DNA of 64,000 nt. It comes from Thalassobius sp049116315 (GTDB taxonomy: Bacteria > Pseudomonadota > Alphaproteobacteria > Rhodobacterales > Rhodobacteraceae). The translations under genes were made by a program, and so were the position numbers. Of this stretch, positions 1-8,632 are shown piece by piece (the first letter of the stretch is position 1; each line of letters begins with the position of its first letter). Under the pieces are notes generated by a model, which worked only from the letters and a program-made list of their open reading frames with translations, was not told the DNA's origin and did no database searches. Location of the stretch: NCBI GenBank assembly GCA_049116315.1, contig JAGDZD010000002.1, forward strand, positions 124,001 through 188,000, written 5' to 3'.

Positions 1-326
1 GGATGCGCCACCTGCCCAAAGAACAACCCATATCCGATCACCAGGCCGATCCGCTCGGGCAGGGTGTGGAGGCTCTCGCCTCCAATGGACCAGCAGGCCA
101 ACACCAGCATCGGCAAGTGCAACAGTGCCAAGCCAACGGACAGCGCATCGCCAGACGGAAACTCTGCTTCGGGTTGGTGTACTTGGGCGGCGCGCCCAAG
201 GCGATCCATGGCAAAGGTCAACAGCGTGATGGCGCCGACAGCTGCCAAAATCCAGATCCCCCCCCAGAGCGCGCCGCCAATCAGCAAACCCGCCGGGCTT
301 AATGTCGCAATCATAAATCGGCCCAT
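1..326 (-). CDS. alkB: AlkB-like membrane alkane monooxygenase / fatty acid desaturase, 5' part only
   Basis: The gene runs off the left edge, so only about the first 108 codons are present. Reading leftward from an ATG at 326, preceded by GGAG five bases upstream, gives a hydrophobic protein with two early membrane segments. It then has a PAGDALSV-like stretch (here FPSGDALSVGLALLH) and ends in GLFFGQVAHP. In AlkB-type non-haem di-iron hydroxylases this last stretch leads directly into the first histidine box (NAHELIH), which lies outside the window. The family assignment is from recalled family sequence. The histidine boxes themselves cannot be seen, so substrate and activity are open. A related integral-membrane desaturase is the main alternative. 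Confidence 0.6.
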   Translation of the reverse strand, partial: MGRFMIATLSPAGLLIGGALWGGIWILAAVGAITLLTFAMDRLGRAAQVHQPEAEFPSGDALSVGLALLHLPMLVLACWSIGGESLHTLPERIGLVIGYGLFFGQVAH

Positions 327-407
327 ACCATCTCCGCAGGTCAGCACGTTGCTTTGGGGGGTGAGCCGCCAGACTATGCGGGTGGGGCGCCGGGTTCAAT
401 CCGTGCT

Positions 408-797
408 TCAAACGCCGACATCTGGTCCCAGGCAGAGCATGGGCTTGGTTGAAGGGGCCGCAGAAAACACCTCGCTAGGATTGGGGTCGCCTTTCAGGTG
501 CGCACTCAGGCCATCCCCGCTGTCAAAGAACAGCCAACATTCGGGTTCAAAATCGGTGTCGTAGACAAAACAAAGATATTCGTCTTCGGGGTACCAGATG
601 CCCTCTCGGCATTTGCCGTCAAGGAAAGACCAGCGCACGCGCCTGTCTTTGAGGTACATTTCTGCGCCATATGTTTCATCTTTGTGGGTGTAATAGAGCG
701 TTTTGCCCTGCGTATAGGTGTCAAACTCATCCGCGCTCATCGGTGATTGTGCACCGAGCGGAGAGGCCAGCAGGAAAAGGGCGAGAAGCTGTTTCAT
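408..797 (-). CDS. small exported hypothetical protein
   Basis: A 129-residue protein starting MKQLLALFLLASPLGAQ, a clear Sec signal peptide with a likely cleavage after LGA. An in-frame start seven codons upstream exists but would bury the signal peptide. The mature part is acidic and rich in aromatic residues. It has three cysteines near GKCREG, EYLCFVYD and PECWLF, and a fourth near the end (MLCLG), so disulphides are possible in the periplasm. I recognise no catalytic motif or named family. It lies just upstream (on the same strand) of the AlkB-like gene with about 80 bases between them, so co-transcription is possible but not shown. Confidence 0.65.
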   Translation of the reverse strand: MKQLLALFLLASPLGAQSPMSADEFDTYTQGKTLYYTHKDETYGAEMYLKDRRVRWSFLDGKCREGIWYPEDEYLCFVYDTDFEPECWLFFDSGDGLSAHLKGDPNPSEVFSAAPSTKPMLCLGPDVGV

Positions 798-1195
798 GGC
801 ATCATCTTGCGGGAACAAGGGCCTCAGGCCAAGTCACAAATTGGTTTGGTTGTTCAAGAGGGCTGAGTGGGGGCAAGATCCTTTGGCCGGGGGGCACCTA
901 GCGGTGGTCCCGAGAGCGAATCCCTTGTGGCACTGTTGGATTTTGACCCAAGACAACCGTGGAAAACCGCTGTTTTACCCTGTGATTGGCAGATTTGGGC
1001 CTGTGCGAGGCGCACGAGGGTGTAGGTGGATTTGGATCGTCATGTAAGTTTATGAAAATGCGCAATTATCACCCCAAAGATACATCGTATCCCACAGGCT
1101 TTTCCACAGGGAAATCCCCAGCGAATTTGGGGGCAGGGCTTTCCTTGGCGGGACAGAGTGGCTACGTCAAATCAAACATTTGACGGAATCCCCCC
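798..1195. other. intergenic region upstream of ftsY
   Basis: About 400 bases without a convincing gene; the short reading frames here have no family resemblance or good start. It must hold the divergent promoters for the small exported protein and ftsY. A perfect 7-bp inverted repeat lies just ahead of the ftsY start (listed separately). Confidence 0.5.
1166..1184. repeat. inverted repeat in the ftsY leader
   Basis: GTCAAAT and ATTTGAC flank a five-base loop, ending 11 bases before the ftsY ATG. It could be an operator or an mRNA hairpin close to the ribosome-binding region. Nothing in the sequence decides which. Confidence 0.4.
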
Positions 1196-2272
1196 ATGTC
1201 CTTTTTTGGCAAACTCAAACAACGGTTGGTTAAATCCTCTTCCCGGATCGAAGAAGGTTTGGATTCAATTGTCGAAGAGGCCAGCGAAGAGCAGGTCAGT
1301 GCATCTGACGCGAAAGCCGTTGAAGCCCCTGCTGTCGATGTGACGCCAGACCCTGTTGAAACCCCAGAGGCGGCGCCTTCAAAGCCCGGTCTTCTGGGAC
1401 GGTTGATGGGGCGCAGCGAAGAGGCGCAACCCATTGCCCGTCGGGTCTTGGATGACGACATGCTTGAGCAGCTGGAAGAGTTGCTGATCACCTCGGATAT
1501 GGGGGTTAACACCGCCAGCCGTGTCACCGCGAACATCGCGGAGGGTCGGTTCGGGCGCAAACTGTCGGTGGCTGAAATCAAGGATCTATTGGCGGGTGAG
1601 GTCACACGGATCATGGAGCCGGTGGCCAAACCTTTGCCTCTCTATCCACGCAAGCCACAGGTGGTGTTGGTTGTTGGGGTCAATGGCTCGGGCAAGACCA
1701 CCACCATTGGTAAGCTGGCCAGCCAGTTTCGCGCGGCCGGTAAGTCGGTGGTGATTGCGGCTGGGGATACTTTTCGCGCGGCAGCGGTGGAGCAGTTGCA
1801 AGTTTGGGGGGATCGCGCTGGCGTTCCTGTTTTGACCGCGCCTGAGGGTTCGGATCCTGCAAGCCTAGCGTTTGATGCGATGACCAAAGCCGAAGCGGAT
1901 GGCGCAGATCTACTGTTGATCGACACCGCTGGACGGTTGCAGAACCGCGCAGATTTGATGGAAGAGCTGTCAAAGATTGTGCGTGTGATCCGCAAGAAAG
2001 ATGAGACAGCGCCACATAACACCTTGTTGGTCCTTGATGCGACCACAGGTCAGAATGCGCTGAACCAAGCCGAGACATTTGGCCAATTGGCCGATGTGAC
2101 TGGTTTGGTGATGACGAAACTAGATGGGACGGCCAAAGGCGGCGTTCTGGTGGCCTTGGCTGACCGGTTCGGCTTGCCAATTCATGCGATTGGCGTCGGC
2201 GAGCAGATTGATGATCTGCAAGCCTTTGATCCTGAAGAATTTGCAAAGGCGCTGACGGGTCTCGATGATTGA
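1196..2272 (+). CDS. ftsY: signal recognition particle receptor FtsY
   Basis: Receptor GTPase that docks Ffh-bound ribosomes at the inner membrane for co-translational insertion. The 358 residues comprise an acidic, low-complexity A domain (about 1-75) with a basic amphipathic start (FFGKLKQRL), then the N and G domains. The P-loop GVNGSGKTT is at about 161, DTAGR at about 243 and TKLDGTAKGG at about 306, all intact. Length is normal for alphaproteobacteria. The stop overlaps the next reading frame by 8 bases, which suggests translational coupling to the small downstream gene. The order ftsY, small protein, DMT exporter, yciB is typical of Rhodobacteraceae as I recall it. Confidence 0.97.
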   Translation: MSFFGKLKQRLVKSSSRIEEGLDSIVEEASEEQVSASDAKAVEAPAVDVTPDPVETPEAAPSKPGLLGRLMGRSEEAQPIARRVLDDDMLEQLEELLITSDMGVNTASRVTANIAEGRFGRKLSVAEIKDLLAGEVTRIMEPVAKPLPLYPRKPQVVLVVGVNGSGKTTTIGKLASQFRAAGKSVVIAAGDTFRAAAVEQLQVWGDRAGVPVLTAPEGSDPASLAFDAMTKAEADGADLLLIDTAGRLQNRADLMEELSKIVRVIRKKDETAPHNTLLVLDATTGQNALNQAETFGQLADVTGLVMTKLDGTAKGGVLVALADRFGLPIHAIGVGEQIDDLQAFDPEEFAKALTGLDD

Positions 2273-2702
2273 AATTCATGAAACTTTGCGCGGCGATCAC
2301 GGTTGGGACATCGTGGCGTTGCATCAGGCAATGGATGATCTGATGGATGGGGCGCGGTTGAGCTATCCCTATCTGGGGGATGATAATTGGTCTGAGGGGC
2401 GTATCCTATATTCCGAGTGTATCGTCACCGATGAGGATGAGATTGTCGGCACCGGTCGCTTGATCTGGGATGCGCACCGCCCCGATGCCTTGCCCCGGAT
2501 CCAAGATCTGAGCCTTTTGCGCGCTTATCGCAGCCGCTTTATGATCGAGACCATGGTGTCGGTTCTGATCGACGGCTATGCCCAAGACGCCGAAGGTGGT
2601 TTCTTGGTTCTGGCCCATGACGGGCGCGAACTTGATATTTCAGAACGCGTGGAGCGTCTGCGCCATATTGCATCGGGTGCCTTTGAGCCCCGCGTGATAT
2701 GA
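2265..2702 (+). CDS. conserved hypothetical protein in the ftsY operon
   Basis: A 145-residue soluble, acidic protein that begins inside the last codons of ftsY and whose stop overlaps the next start (ATGA), so it sits tightly in an operon. There is no signal peptide or membrane segment. Sequence such as DDNWSEGRILYSECIVTDEDEIVGTGRL looks like a single alpha/beta domain, faintly like an acetyltransferase core, but the acetyl-CoA loop is not recognisable and I do not claim it. Function unknown. Confidence 0.7.
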   Translation: MIEIHETLRGDHGWDIVALHQAMDDLMDGARLSYPYLGDDNWSEGRILYSECIVTDEDEIVGTGRLIWDAHRPDALPRIQDLSLLRAYRSRFMIETMVSVLIDGYAQDAEGGFLVLAHDGRELDISERVERLRHIASGAFEPRVI

Positions 2703-3601
2703 CCGCCTGGCTGACAGGGCTGGAAGGCACGGAAGCTGGGCATCAAGTTGCACTATATTTGGCGGTTTTGGCGGCGTTTTTGCATGCGGTATTTGGCGCG
2801 ATGCAAAAGGGGCGGCATGATCCGTGGCTGTCACGCGGCGCGATTGATTTCAGCTATACAATCATTGCTGCACCATTTGCTTTTTTTGTTGTGCCTTGGC
2901 CAGAACCTCACATGTGGGTCATCTTTGCGTTCGCGTGGCTGATCCACGTGTTTTACAAAGTGTTTCAAGCCTTTGCCTATACCAAAGGGGCCTATACGGT
3001 GGTCTATCCGGTGGTGCGAGGCACCGGGCCTTTGTTCGCTGTGATTGGCGCGTATCTGTTGTTTGGTGAGACGTTCACTCTGTGGCAGTGGGCGGGGGTC
3101 GCGGTGCTTTTGTCAGGTATTTTTGGCTTGGCGATCTACAACCTGCTTTACCTTGAGACCAGTCGGGACACCTTGGGGGTTGCGCTGCTCTTGGCGCTGA
3201 TCACTGGGCTGTTTGTCGCGCTTTACACCACTTATGATGCCTATGGGATCCGCGCGACGGCTGATCCATTTACCTTTTTGGCGTGGTTCTTCTTCTTTGA
3301 TGGCATGGTGATGCCGATCATTGCGGCGCTGCGCTATCGATCGATGCCAAATCCGCCGGTGCTTGGTCCTTTGATGCTGCGGGGGGTGATCGGGGCCATC
3401 GTGGCTTTCATGAGTTTTGGCTCGATTATGCTGGCGACACGCATCGGAAAAGTTGGCGAGGCCGCCGTGTTGCGCGAAACCTCGACGGTGTTTGCAGCAC
3501 TTATTGGTTGGATTGTGTTGAAAGAAACCGTAGGACCACGAAGAATTGCGTTGATGACCTTGATCGCTGTGGGGGCGGTCATAGTTGAGATGGGTGGCTA
3601 A
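2699..3601 (+). CDS. DMT superfamily (EamA-type) transporter
   Basis: A 300-residue inner-membrane protein with about ten hydrophobic segments arranged as two EamA repeats. Each repeat carries the family pattern of a helix pair with a central YTVVYPVVRGTGPLFAV-like segment (residues about 98-117) and its counterpart near ETSTVFAALIGW (about 262). Such proteins move small metabolites, often by export; the substrate cannot be inferred. It overlaps its upstream neighbour by 4 bases and is 10 bases from yciB, so it is probably part of the ftsY operon. Confidence 0.88.
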   Translation: MTAWLTGLEGTEAGHQVALYLAVLAAFLHAVFGAMQKGRHDPWLSRGAIDFSYTIIAAPFAFFVVPWPEPHMWVIFAFAWLIHVFYKVFQAFAYTKGAYTVVYPVVRGTGPLFAVIGAYLLFGETFTLWQWAGVAVLLSGIFGLAIYNLLYLETSRDTLGVALLLALITGLFVALYTTYDAYGIRATADPFTFLAWFFFFDGMVMPIIAALRYRSMPNPPVLGPLMLRGVIGAIVAFMSFGSIMLATRIGKVGEAAVLRETSTVFAALIGWIVLKETVGPRRIALMTLIAVGAVIVEMGG

Positions 3602-3611
3602 GGGGACCGTT

Positions 3612-4220
3612 ATGACTGAAAAGACCGTAAATCCGATGTTGAAGTCGGCGCTGGAATTTGGACCAATTTTGGTTTTCTTCGCTGCCTACCTGCTGTTGAA
3701 AGACAAAAGCTTTGAGATTGGTGGCAACAGCTATGACGGCTTTATCCTGGTCACCGCCGGCTTCATCCCATTGCTGACTGCATCGACGCTGGTTTTGTGG
3801 CGCCTAACGGGGCATCTGTCCAAGATGCAAATCGTGACGCTGGTTTTGGTTGTGGTCTTTGGGGGCATGTCTGTCTGGCTGAATGATGACCGGTTCTTCA
3901 AAATGAAGCCAACTCTGATCTACCTGCTGTTTGGTGGGGCTCTTGGGTTTGGATTGCTGCGCGGCCAAAGCTATCTTGAAGCGGTGATGGATACGGCGCT
4001 GGCCCTTACCAAAGAAGGCTGGATGGTGCTGACCAAACGCCTTGCAGGCTTCTTCTTTCTGTTGGCCTTTTTGAACGAGGTGATCTGGCGGACCCAGTCC
4101 ACCGACACTTGGGTCTATTTCAAAACCTTTGGCCTGACAGCGGCAATCTTCGTGTTTTTCATGACCCAAGGGGCGCTGTTCAAAAAATACAGCCTAGAAG
4201 ACGACGCCGAAACGGATTGA
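3612..4220 (+). CDS. yciB: septation protein A / YciB (IspZ family)
   Basis: A 202-residue inner-membrane protein with five hydrophobic segments and the family hallmarks GPILVFFAAYLL near the N-terminus and LNEVIWRTQSTDTWVYFKTFG near the C-terminus. YciB is linked to septation and envelope integrity in other bacteria. The ATG at 3612 gives MTEKTVNPML; a start nine codons earlier would overlap the transporter gene. Last gene of the ftsY cluster. Confidence 0.93.
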   Translation: MTEKTVNPMLKSALEFGPILVFFAAYLLLKDKSFEIGGNSYDGFILVTAGFIPLLTASTLVLWRLTGHLSKMQIVTLVLVVVFGGMSVWLNDDRFFKMKPTLIYLLFGGALGFGLLRGQSYLEAVMDTALALTKEGWMVLTKRLAGFFFLLAFLNEVIWRTQSTDTWVYFKTFGLTAAIFVFFMTQGALFKKYSLEDDAETD

Positions 4221-4299
4221 GTGCTGCCGCGCATCAAAGGCGCGGATTTTGTACAAAATCCGGTTCGGAAAATCGCATTTTCCGCGCCCTTGGCTGGGA

Positions 4300-5004
4300 T
4301 CATTTCTTGCCAAATAGCGTGCTCAAGGCTTGTTTGTTCTCTTGCATATTGGTGCGTTGCTCTTCGGCCAGCGCGCGGCCCCGTTTTAGCGCGGGGCGTT
4401 CACCAAGTGTGGTGAGCCAGCGTTTGAAGTGGGGCATGTCGTCAAGCACTTGTTGCTGACCCTCCCACAGGCAGGCCCATGGCCAGATCGCCATATCAGC
4501 AATCGACATAAAATCCCCTGCCACAAAGGCGTTTTGTGACAGGCGTTTGTCCAGCACGCCGTAAAGCCGAGTGACTTCGTTTTTGTAGCGTTCCTTGGCA
4601 TAGGGCAGATCGTTGGGTGGATCCATCGCGGGCGCGTATTTCCAAAAGTGGTGCGCTTGCCCGGCCATCGGCCCCACGCCGCCCATTTGCCACATCAGCC
4701 ACTCGTCCACGGCAATTCTTTCTCGTTCGCTTTCGCCGTAGAACTGCCCGGTTTTGCGCGCGAGATATTGTAAGATCGCGCCGGATTCAAAGATCGAGAT
4801 TGGGGCACCGTTTGGCCCATCTGGGTCGATGATGGCGGGCATCCGGTTGTTGGGCGACAGGGCCAGAAACGCGGGTTTGAACTGATCTCCGGCCCGGATA
4901 TCCACCAGGTTCAGATTATAGGGCAGGCCCATCTCTTCGAGGGCGATGGAAATTTTCCAACCGTTGGGGGTGGGCCAATAATAGAGCTCAATAGGGTGGG
5001 TCAT
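4300..5004 (-). CDS. glutathione S-transferase, YghU/YfcG-like
   Basis: A 234-residue cytosolic protein. The thioredoxin-fold N-terminus reads MTHPIELYYWPTPNGWKISI, with PNGWK and IALEEMGLPY typical of the nu-class (YghU/YfcG) GSTs, which act as disulphide-bond reductases with glutathione. FESGAILQYLA at about 80 is the glutathione-binding ESxAI motif, and the helical C-terminal domain follows. The frame stays open upstream, but MTHPIEL is the family start. Convergent with yciB. Confidence 0.9.
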   Translation of the reverse strand: MTHPIELYYWPTPNGWKISIALEEMGLPYNLNLVDIRAGDQFKPAFLALSPNNRMPAIIDPDGPNGAPISIFESGAILQYLARKTGQFYGESERERIAVDEWLMWQMGGVGPMAGQAHHFWKYAPAMDPPNDLPYAKERYKNEVTRLYGVLDKRLSQNAFVAGDFMSIADMAIWPWACLWEGQQQVLDDMPHFKRWLTTLGERPALKRGRALAEEQRTNMQENKQALSTLFGKK

Positions 5005-5228
5005 GTGCGTCTCCGGTGCGTGCAGGCGCCAATGTTGTAACTTTTTGTCTGGGGCGCAAGGGCGAAGGCGACGGGCGGTGCACTTGGGGCGCGGGCTAGC
5101 GGAGGTTTCGGGACGTCGCGCTGACGACCAAGGGCACTGGGCTGTGAGGCGCGTCGCGCGCTCAATCAAGTGCAGCCCCATTGTCGCGCAAGTGTGATGG
5201 GGTCTGAAGGGCATCTCTTTTGGAGTGG

Positions 5229-5257
5229 TTGACCTACTCGCGGCGCAAAGTTATCAC
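5229..5257 (+). promoter_or_regulatory. sigma70-type promoter for the metZ leader
   Basis: TTGACC at 5229-5234 and TATCAC at 5252-5257 are separated by 17 bases. Transcription would begin near 5264, exactly at the first stem of the riboswitch, which supports the assignment. Confidence 0.5.
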
Positions 5258-5261
5258 GTCA

Positions 5262-5317
5262 AAACGTGGAGATTTGTTGCCGGATTGCGGGCCACGTTAA
5301 ATATTCCGCTAAAGAGG
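5262..5317 (+). promoter_or_regulatory. SAM-II riboswitch
   Basis: The first stem is AACGTGG (5263-5269) paired with CCACGTT (5292-5298). The conserved loop GATTTGTTGCCGGATTGCGG lies inside it, and the pseudoknot strand and A-rich tail, ATATTCCGCTAAAGAGG, follow. These match the SAM-II consensus known upstream of met genes in alphaproteobacteria, which binds S-adenosylmethionine. The downstream gene is metZ, so the expected effect is shut-off of methionine synthesis when SAM is abundant. Confidence 0.92.
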
Positions 5318-5329
5318 TCAGGATGAAAG

Positions 5330-5363
5330 AGCCCCTTTCGCTTGACCGCGATGGGGCTTTTTT
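5330..5363 (+). terminator. intrinsic terminator between riboswitch and metZ
   Basis: AGCCCC (5330-5335) pairs with GGGGCT (5353-5358), followed at once by a T run to 5363. It lies 30 bases before the metZ start, so it is probably the expression platform of the SAM-II element (transcription attenuation). Confidence 0.75.
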
Positions 5364-5393
5364 ATTTGGCGCAAGGACGCCGGAGGATAAGAT

Positions 5394-6575
5394 ATGAGTG
5401 ATACTTGGAACAAACGCACCAAGCTGGTGCATGGCGGAACACGCCGCTCTCAATACAACGAAGTCAGCGAATCAATTTTCCTGACCCAAGGGTTTGTCTA
5501 TGACACAGCCGAGCAGGCTGAAGCCCGTTTTATTGAGACTGGCGAAGACGAATTTATCTATGCCCGCTATGGCAACCCAACGGTTGCGATGTTCGAAGAG
5601 CGTATTGCGATGCTGGAAGGCACCGAAGATGCCTTTGCCACTGCCAGCGGGATGGCCGCAGTGAATGCGGCGCTTTGTGCCTCGCTGAAAGCGGGGGATC
5701 ATGTGGTTGCAGCGCGCGCGCTGTTCGGGTCCTGCCTCTATATCCTCGAAGACATTTTGGTGCGCTACGGCGTCGAAGTGACCTTGGTGGATGGTGTGGA
5801 TCTGGCCGCATGGGAAGCCGCATTGCGCCCCGATACCAAACTGGTCTTCTTTGAATCGCTGTCCAACCCAACCCTCGAAGTCATCGACATCGGGGCTGTG
5901 GCCAAGCTGGCCCATGCTGTTGGTGCGCTGGTGGTTGTCGACAACGTGTTCTCAACCCCCGTCTATAGTCGTGCGGTTGAGCTGGGCGCAGATGTCATTG
6001 TCTACTCTGCAACCAAACATATCGACGGTCAGGGCCGGGCCTTGGGTGGCGTTGTTTTGGGCAGCAAAGAGTTCATTCGCGGCACGCTGGAACCCTATTT
6101 GAAACACACTGGCGCTGCGATGAGCCCGTTCACTGCGTGGATCATGCTGAAAAGCCTTGAGACCATCGATCTGCGCGTGCGTGCACAGGCGGACAATGCC
6201 CTGAAGCTGGCACAAGCCTTGGAGGGACACCCCAAGCTGGATCGTGTGATCTTCCCCGGGTTGACGGGGCATGCGCAGCACGCGCTGGCCATCGAGCAGA
6301 TGGAGCAAGGCGGCACCGTGTTGTCGATCGACGTGAAGGGTGGTCAGGCGGCAGCGTTCAAAGTGCTGAACGCCATGAAAATTGCCGTGATTTCGAACAA
6401 TCTGGGTGACGCCAAATCGATTGCGACCCATCCGGCGACCACAACTCACCAGCGCCTGCCTGCTGAGCAAAAAGAATTGCTGGGCATCACACCGGGCCTG
6501 ATCCGCTTTAGTGTCGGCCTCGAAGATGCGCAGGATTTGATCGCGGATTTGACCAACGCTTTGGATCAACTCTGA
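5394..6575 (+). CDS. metZ: O-succinylhomoserine sulfhydrylase MetZ
   Basis: A PLP enzyme of the Cys/Met metabolism family that makes homocysteine directly from O-succinylhomoserine and sulphide. The 393-residue protein carries YARYGNPT near 60, the substrate and PLP region ASGMAAVNAAL near 84, and the PLP lysine in YSATKHIDGQGR (Lys208). The late SIATHPATTTH segment is typical of this family. The start has a good GGAGG site (cgccggaggataagat). It stands alone behind the SAM-II leader, so SAM levels likely set its expression. O-acetylhomoserine sulfhydrylase is the close alternative; the sequence around ATKHIDGQGR favours MetZ. Confidence 0.94.
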   Translation: MSDTWNKRTKLVHGGTRRSQYNEVSESIFLTQGFVYDTAEQAEARFIETGEDEFIYARYGNPTVAMFEERIAMLEGTEDAFATASGMAAVNAALCASLKAGDHVVAARALFGSCLYILEDILVRYGVEVTLVDGVDLAAWEAALRPDTKLVFFESLSNPTLEVIDIGAVAKLAHAVGALVVVDNVFSTPVYSRAVELGADVIVYSATKHIDGQGRALGGVVLGSKEFIRGTLEPYLKHTGAAMSPFTAWIMLKSLETIDLRVRAQADNALKLAQALEGHPKLDRVIFPGLTGHAQHALAIEQMEQGGTVLSIDVKGGQAAAFKVLNAMKIAVISNNLGDAKSIATHPATTTHQRLPAEQKELLGITPGLIRFSVGLEDAQDLIADLTNALDQL

Positions 6576-6747
6576 ATTCGATCTCATTGGGATTGATGAG
6601 ATGTGTCGGGCTGCCGCTTTGTGGTGGCCCGAACTGTTTTTGGGGCCGTTTGTGGCGCCTTTGTTTCTGCGAAATGAACCAGAGAATTGGCATTTGATGC
6701 CGGGCACATTAAGTTACAGCTTCTAGGCGGACGCGGGGGCGAGAACC

Positions 6748-7848
6748 ATGAACCTTCATACAGCTGAAATCGACCAGTTGAACGGACCAAAGGAAGCCGC
6801 TGAGGCTTTGCGCCGTTTGCGCCTGTGGGCCTCTTCTGCTTCTGCAGAAGAGATTGCCGCCCTAGATCCGGCTCTGGCGGCGCTTGTGCCGGGGGGGCCT
6901 TCGGATGCGTTTCCCGCCTTGTCACGGGCCTATCCCGAAGAGTTTTTGGTCGACGCCGACTACAAAGCTGGTCTGCCGGATTTACAAAATGGCCCGTCGA
7001 GCCTGATCCGGGGGGCCAAACGGGTGATCCAGCATGTGGGAATTTCCAATTTCCGTCTGCCCATTCGATTTCACACCCGTGATGCAGGTGATTTGACGTT
7101 GGAAACCAGCGTCACCGGCACCGTCAGTCTGGAAGCCGAGAAAAAGGGCATCAACATGTCCCGGATCATGCGCTCCTTCTACAAACACGCGGACAAGACC
7201 TTTAGTTTTGAGGTGATCGAAGCGGCGCTAGAAGACTATAAGGCCGATCTTGAAAGCTTTGATGCGCGCATTCAGATGCGTTTCTCTTACCCGATGAAAT
7301 TACCGTCTTTGCGCTCTGGGCTTGAGGGCTATCAGTATTATGACATCTGTTTGGAACTGATTGAAAGCGCCGGGCAGTGCAAAAAGATCATGCATCTGGA
7401 CTATGTGTATTCCTCGACCTGCCCCTGTTCGCTGGAGTTGGCCGAGCACGCGCGCCGCACCCGGGGTCAGTTGGCGACACCACATTCACAGCGCTCGGTC
7501 GCGCGGATCTCGGTTGAGGTCACCGGCGAGCAATGCCTGTGGTTCGAAGATTTGATCGACATGGCACGCACAGCGGTGCCGACGGAGACACAAGTCATGG
7601 TGAAGCGAGAAGATGAACAGGCTTTTGCCGAGTTGAACGCCGCCAACCCGATCTTTGTAGAAGACGCTGCGCGGCTCTTTGCGCAGGCGCTTGAAGCGAC
7701 GCCGCTTGTGGGTGACTTTAGAATTGTTGCCAGCCACCAAGAAAGTCTGCACAGCCATGACGCCGTGAGCGTTTTGACCGAGGGTGAGACCTTTACAGCA
7801 GAAAGCCTTGATCCCAAGCTGTTCAATTCAATGTTCCACGTTGGCTAG
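6748..7848 (+). CDS. folE2: GTP cyclohydrolase FolE2 (type IB)
   Basis: Catalyses the first step of folate synthesis, GTP to dihydroneopterin triphosphate, using the type IB fold. The 366-residue protein has IRGAKRVIQHVGISNFRLP near 92 and EKKGINMSRIMRSF near 131. The metal and catalytic cysteine motif STCPCS has Cys at 225 and 227, and GQLATPHSQRS follows. It is longer than many FolE2 proteins because of an N-terminal extension of about 70 residues rich in Ala/Leu. I see no convincing Zur site upstream. The later folate genes folB and folP lie 12 kb to the right. Confidence 0.95.
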   Translation: MNLHTAEIDQLNGPKEAAEALRRLRLWASSASAEEIAALDPALAALVPGGPSDAFPALSRAYPEEFLVDADYKAGLPDLQNGPSSLIRGAKRVIQHVGISNFRLPIRFHTRDAGDLTLETSVTGTVSLEAEKKGINMSRIMRSFYKHADKTFSFEVIEAALEDYKADLESFDARIQMRFSYPMKLPSLRSGLEGYQYYDICLELIESAGQCKKIMHLDYVYSSTCPCSLELAEHARRTRGQLATPHSQRSVARISVEVTGEQCLWFEDLIDMARTAVPTETQVMVKREDEQAFAELNAANPIFVEDAARLFAQALEATPLVGDFRIVASHQESLHSHDAVSVLTEGETFTAESLDPKLFNSMFHVG

Positions 7849-8067
7849 GGTTGGCAGGGGTTGGCTTGGGGCAGGGACGGTGAGTTTGCGCGCCGCACTG
7901 CCTGCGTTTTGCCCATTTGGATGATTTTTTCTGCGCTGCGGCATTTTGGGTCTAGGCGAATCTTTGATGGGCTTGCACTCTGACGTTGGCTGAATGAGGC
8001 GGGGCCGGGAAATTGCGCTGTTGCGCCTGTTGGAACGTACCGCTTCGCTGAGAAAAGGACGTCCAAG

Positions 8068-8511
8068 ATGCTCACAATGAATCCCTATCTCCTGACAACG
8101 GCAATGTTTCGTCTCGCGAGTTACTCGTTCGAGACCCAGTTGCGGCTGGCACAGGCGATGACCAAGATGTCGACATCGCCTTTCCAAACGGCCCAGATCG
8201 AAGGCAAATACCGCGAAATCTCTGAAAAATTGGACCCTGCGCCCAGCACGCCAGCCCCCAAAGCCCCTGTGCCCAAGGTTAAGCCCGCACCAGCCGCAGA
8301 AGCCCCAGTGGCCGCCCCAAAAGCCAAGCCCAAGGCGGCGCCCACCGCAGTTTCCGCACCGACCCCCAAAGCTGCGCCTCCTGCAAGCGCCTCTGTGACA
8401 CCGCCCAAAGCCGCTGCGCCCGCCCCGGCAAAGCGTGCCCCGGCCCAAGCCCGCAAACGCCCCCGCAAACCTGCGGCCGCGCGCACCGCACCCCCCGGCA
8501 AAACCTCGTAA
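8068..8511 (+). CDS. Ala/Pro/Lys-rich hypothetical protein, phasin-like N-terminus
   Basis: A 147-residue protein in two parts. The first 50 residues are an ordinary amphipathic region (NPYLLTTAMFRLASYSFETQ) that resembles the helical start of phasin-like proteins. The remaining 95 residues are a low-complexity tail built of Ala, Pro and Lys. It is basic overall and is expected to be disordered at the C-terminus. Such tails occur on PHA-granule or nucleic-acid-associated proteins, but no function can be assigned. Confidence 0.6.
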   Translation: MLTMNPYLLTTAMFRLASYSFETQLRLAQAMTKMSTSPFQTAQIEGKYREISEKLDPAPSTPAPKAPVPKVKPAPAAEAPVAAPKAKPKAAPTAVSAPTPKAAPPASASVTPPKAAAPAPAKRAPAQARKRPRKPAAARTAPPGKTS

Positions 8512-8521
8512 CCGGCAAAAT

Positions 8522-8543
8522 GTTGCGTTGCAGCAAACGCAAC
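8522..8543. repeat. perfect 8-bp inverted repeat
   Basis: GTTGCGTT and AACGCAAC flank a six-base loop directly after the Ala/Pro/Lys-rich gene. There is no T tract on either side, so it may be a processing hairpin, a weak terminator, or an operator for the DUF1127 gene downstream. Confidence 0.4.
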
Positions 8544-8632
8544 GCTGATATACGGAATTGTCTGTAGTTAAGTCTGCAAAGCTGACCTACCCTTAGTGCA
8601 AGGGAAGAAACACAGCTTAAATGAGGTTACCA

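Larger units (their letters stand above)
5005..5393. other. intergenic region holding the metZ control elements
   Basis: The left 220 bases (5005-5228) show no recognisable gene. The right part holds a promoter, a SAM-II riboswitch and a terminator, listed separately. Confidence 0.6.

Noticed and set aside
3..564. Two plus-strand reading frames at the left edge
   Set aside because: They are antisense to the AlkB-like gene and its neighbour; the minus strand gives recognisable membrane protein sequence, these do not.
1090..1115. DnaA-box-like TTTTCCACAGG upstream of ftsY, as a sign of a replication origin
   Set aside because: Only one imperfect copy, no AT-rich unwinding region and no dnaA, parA or gidA neighbours.
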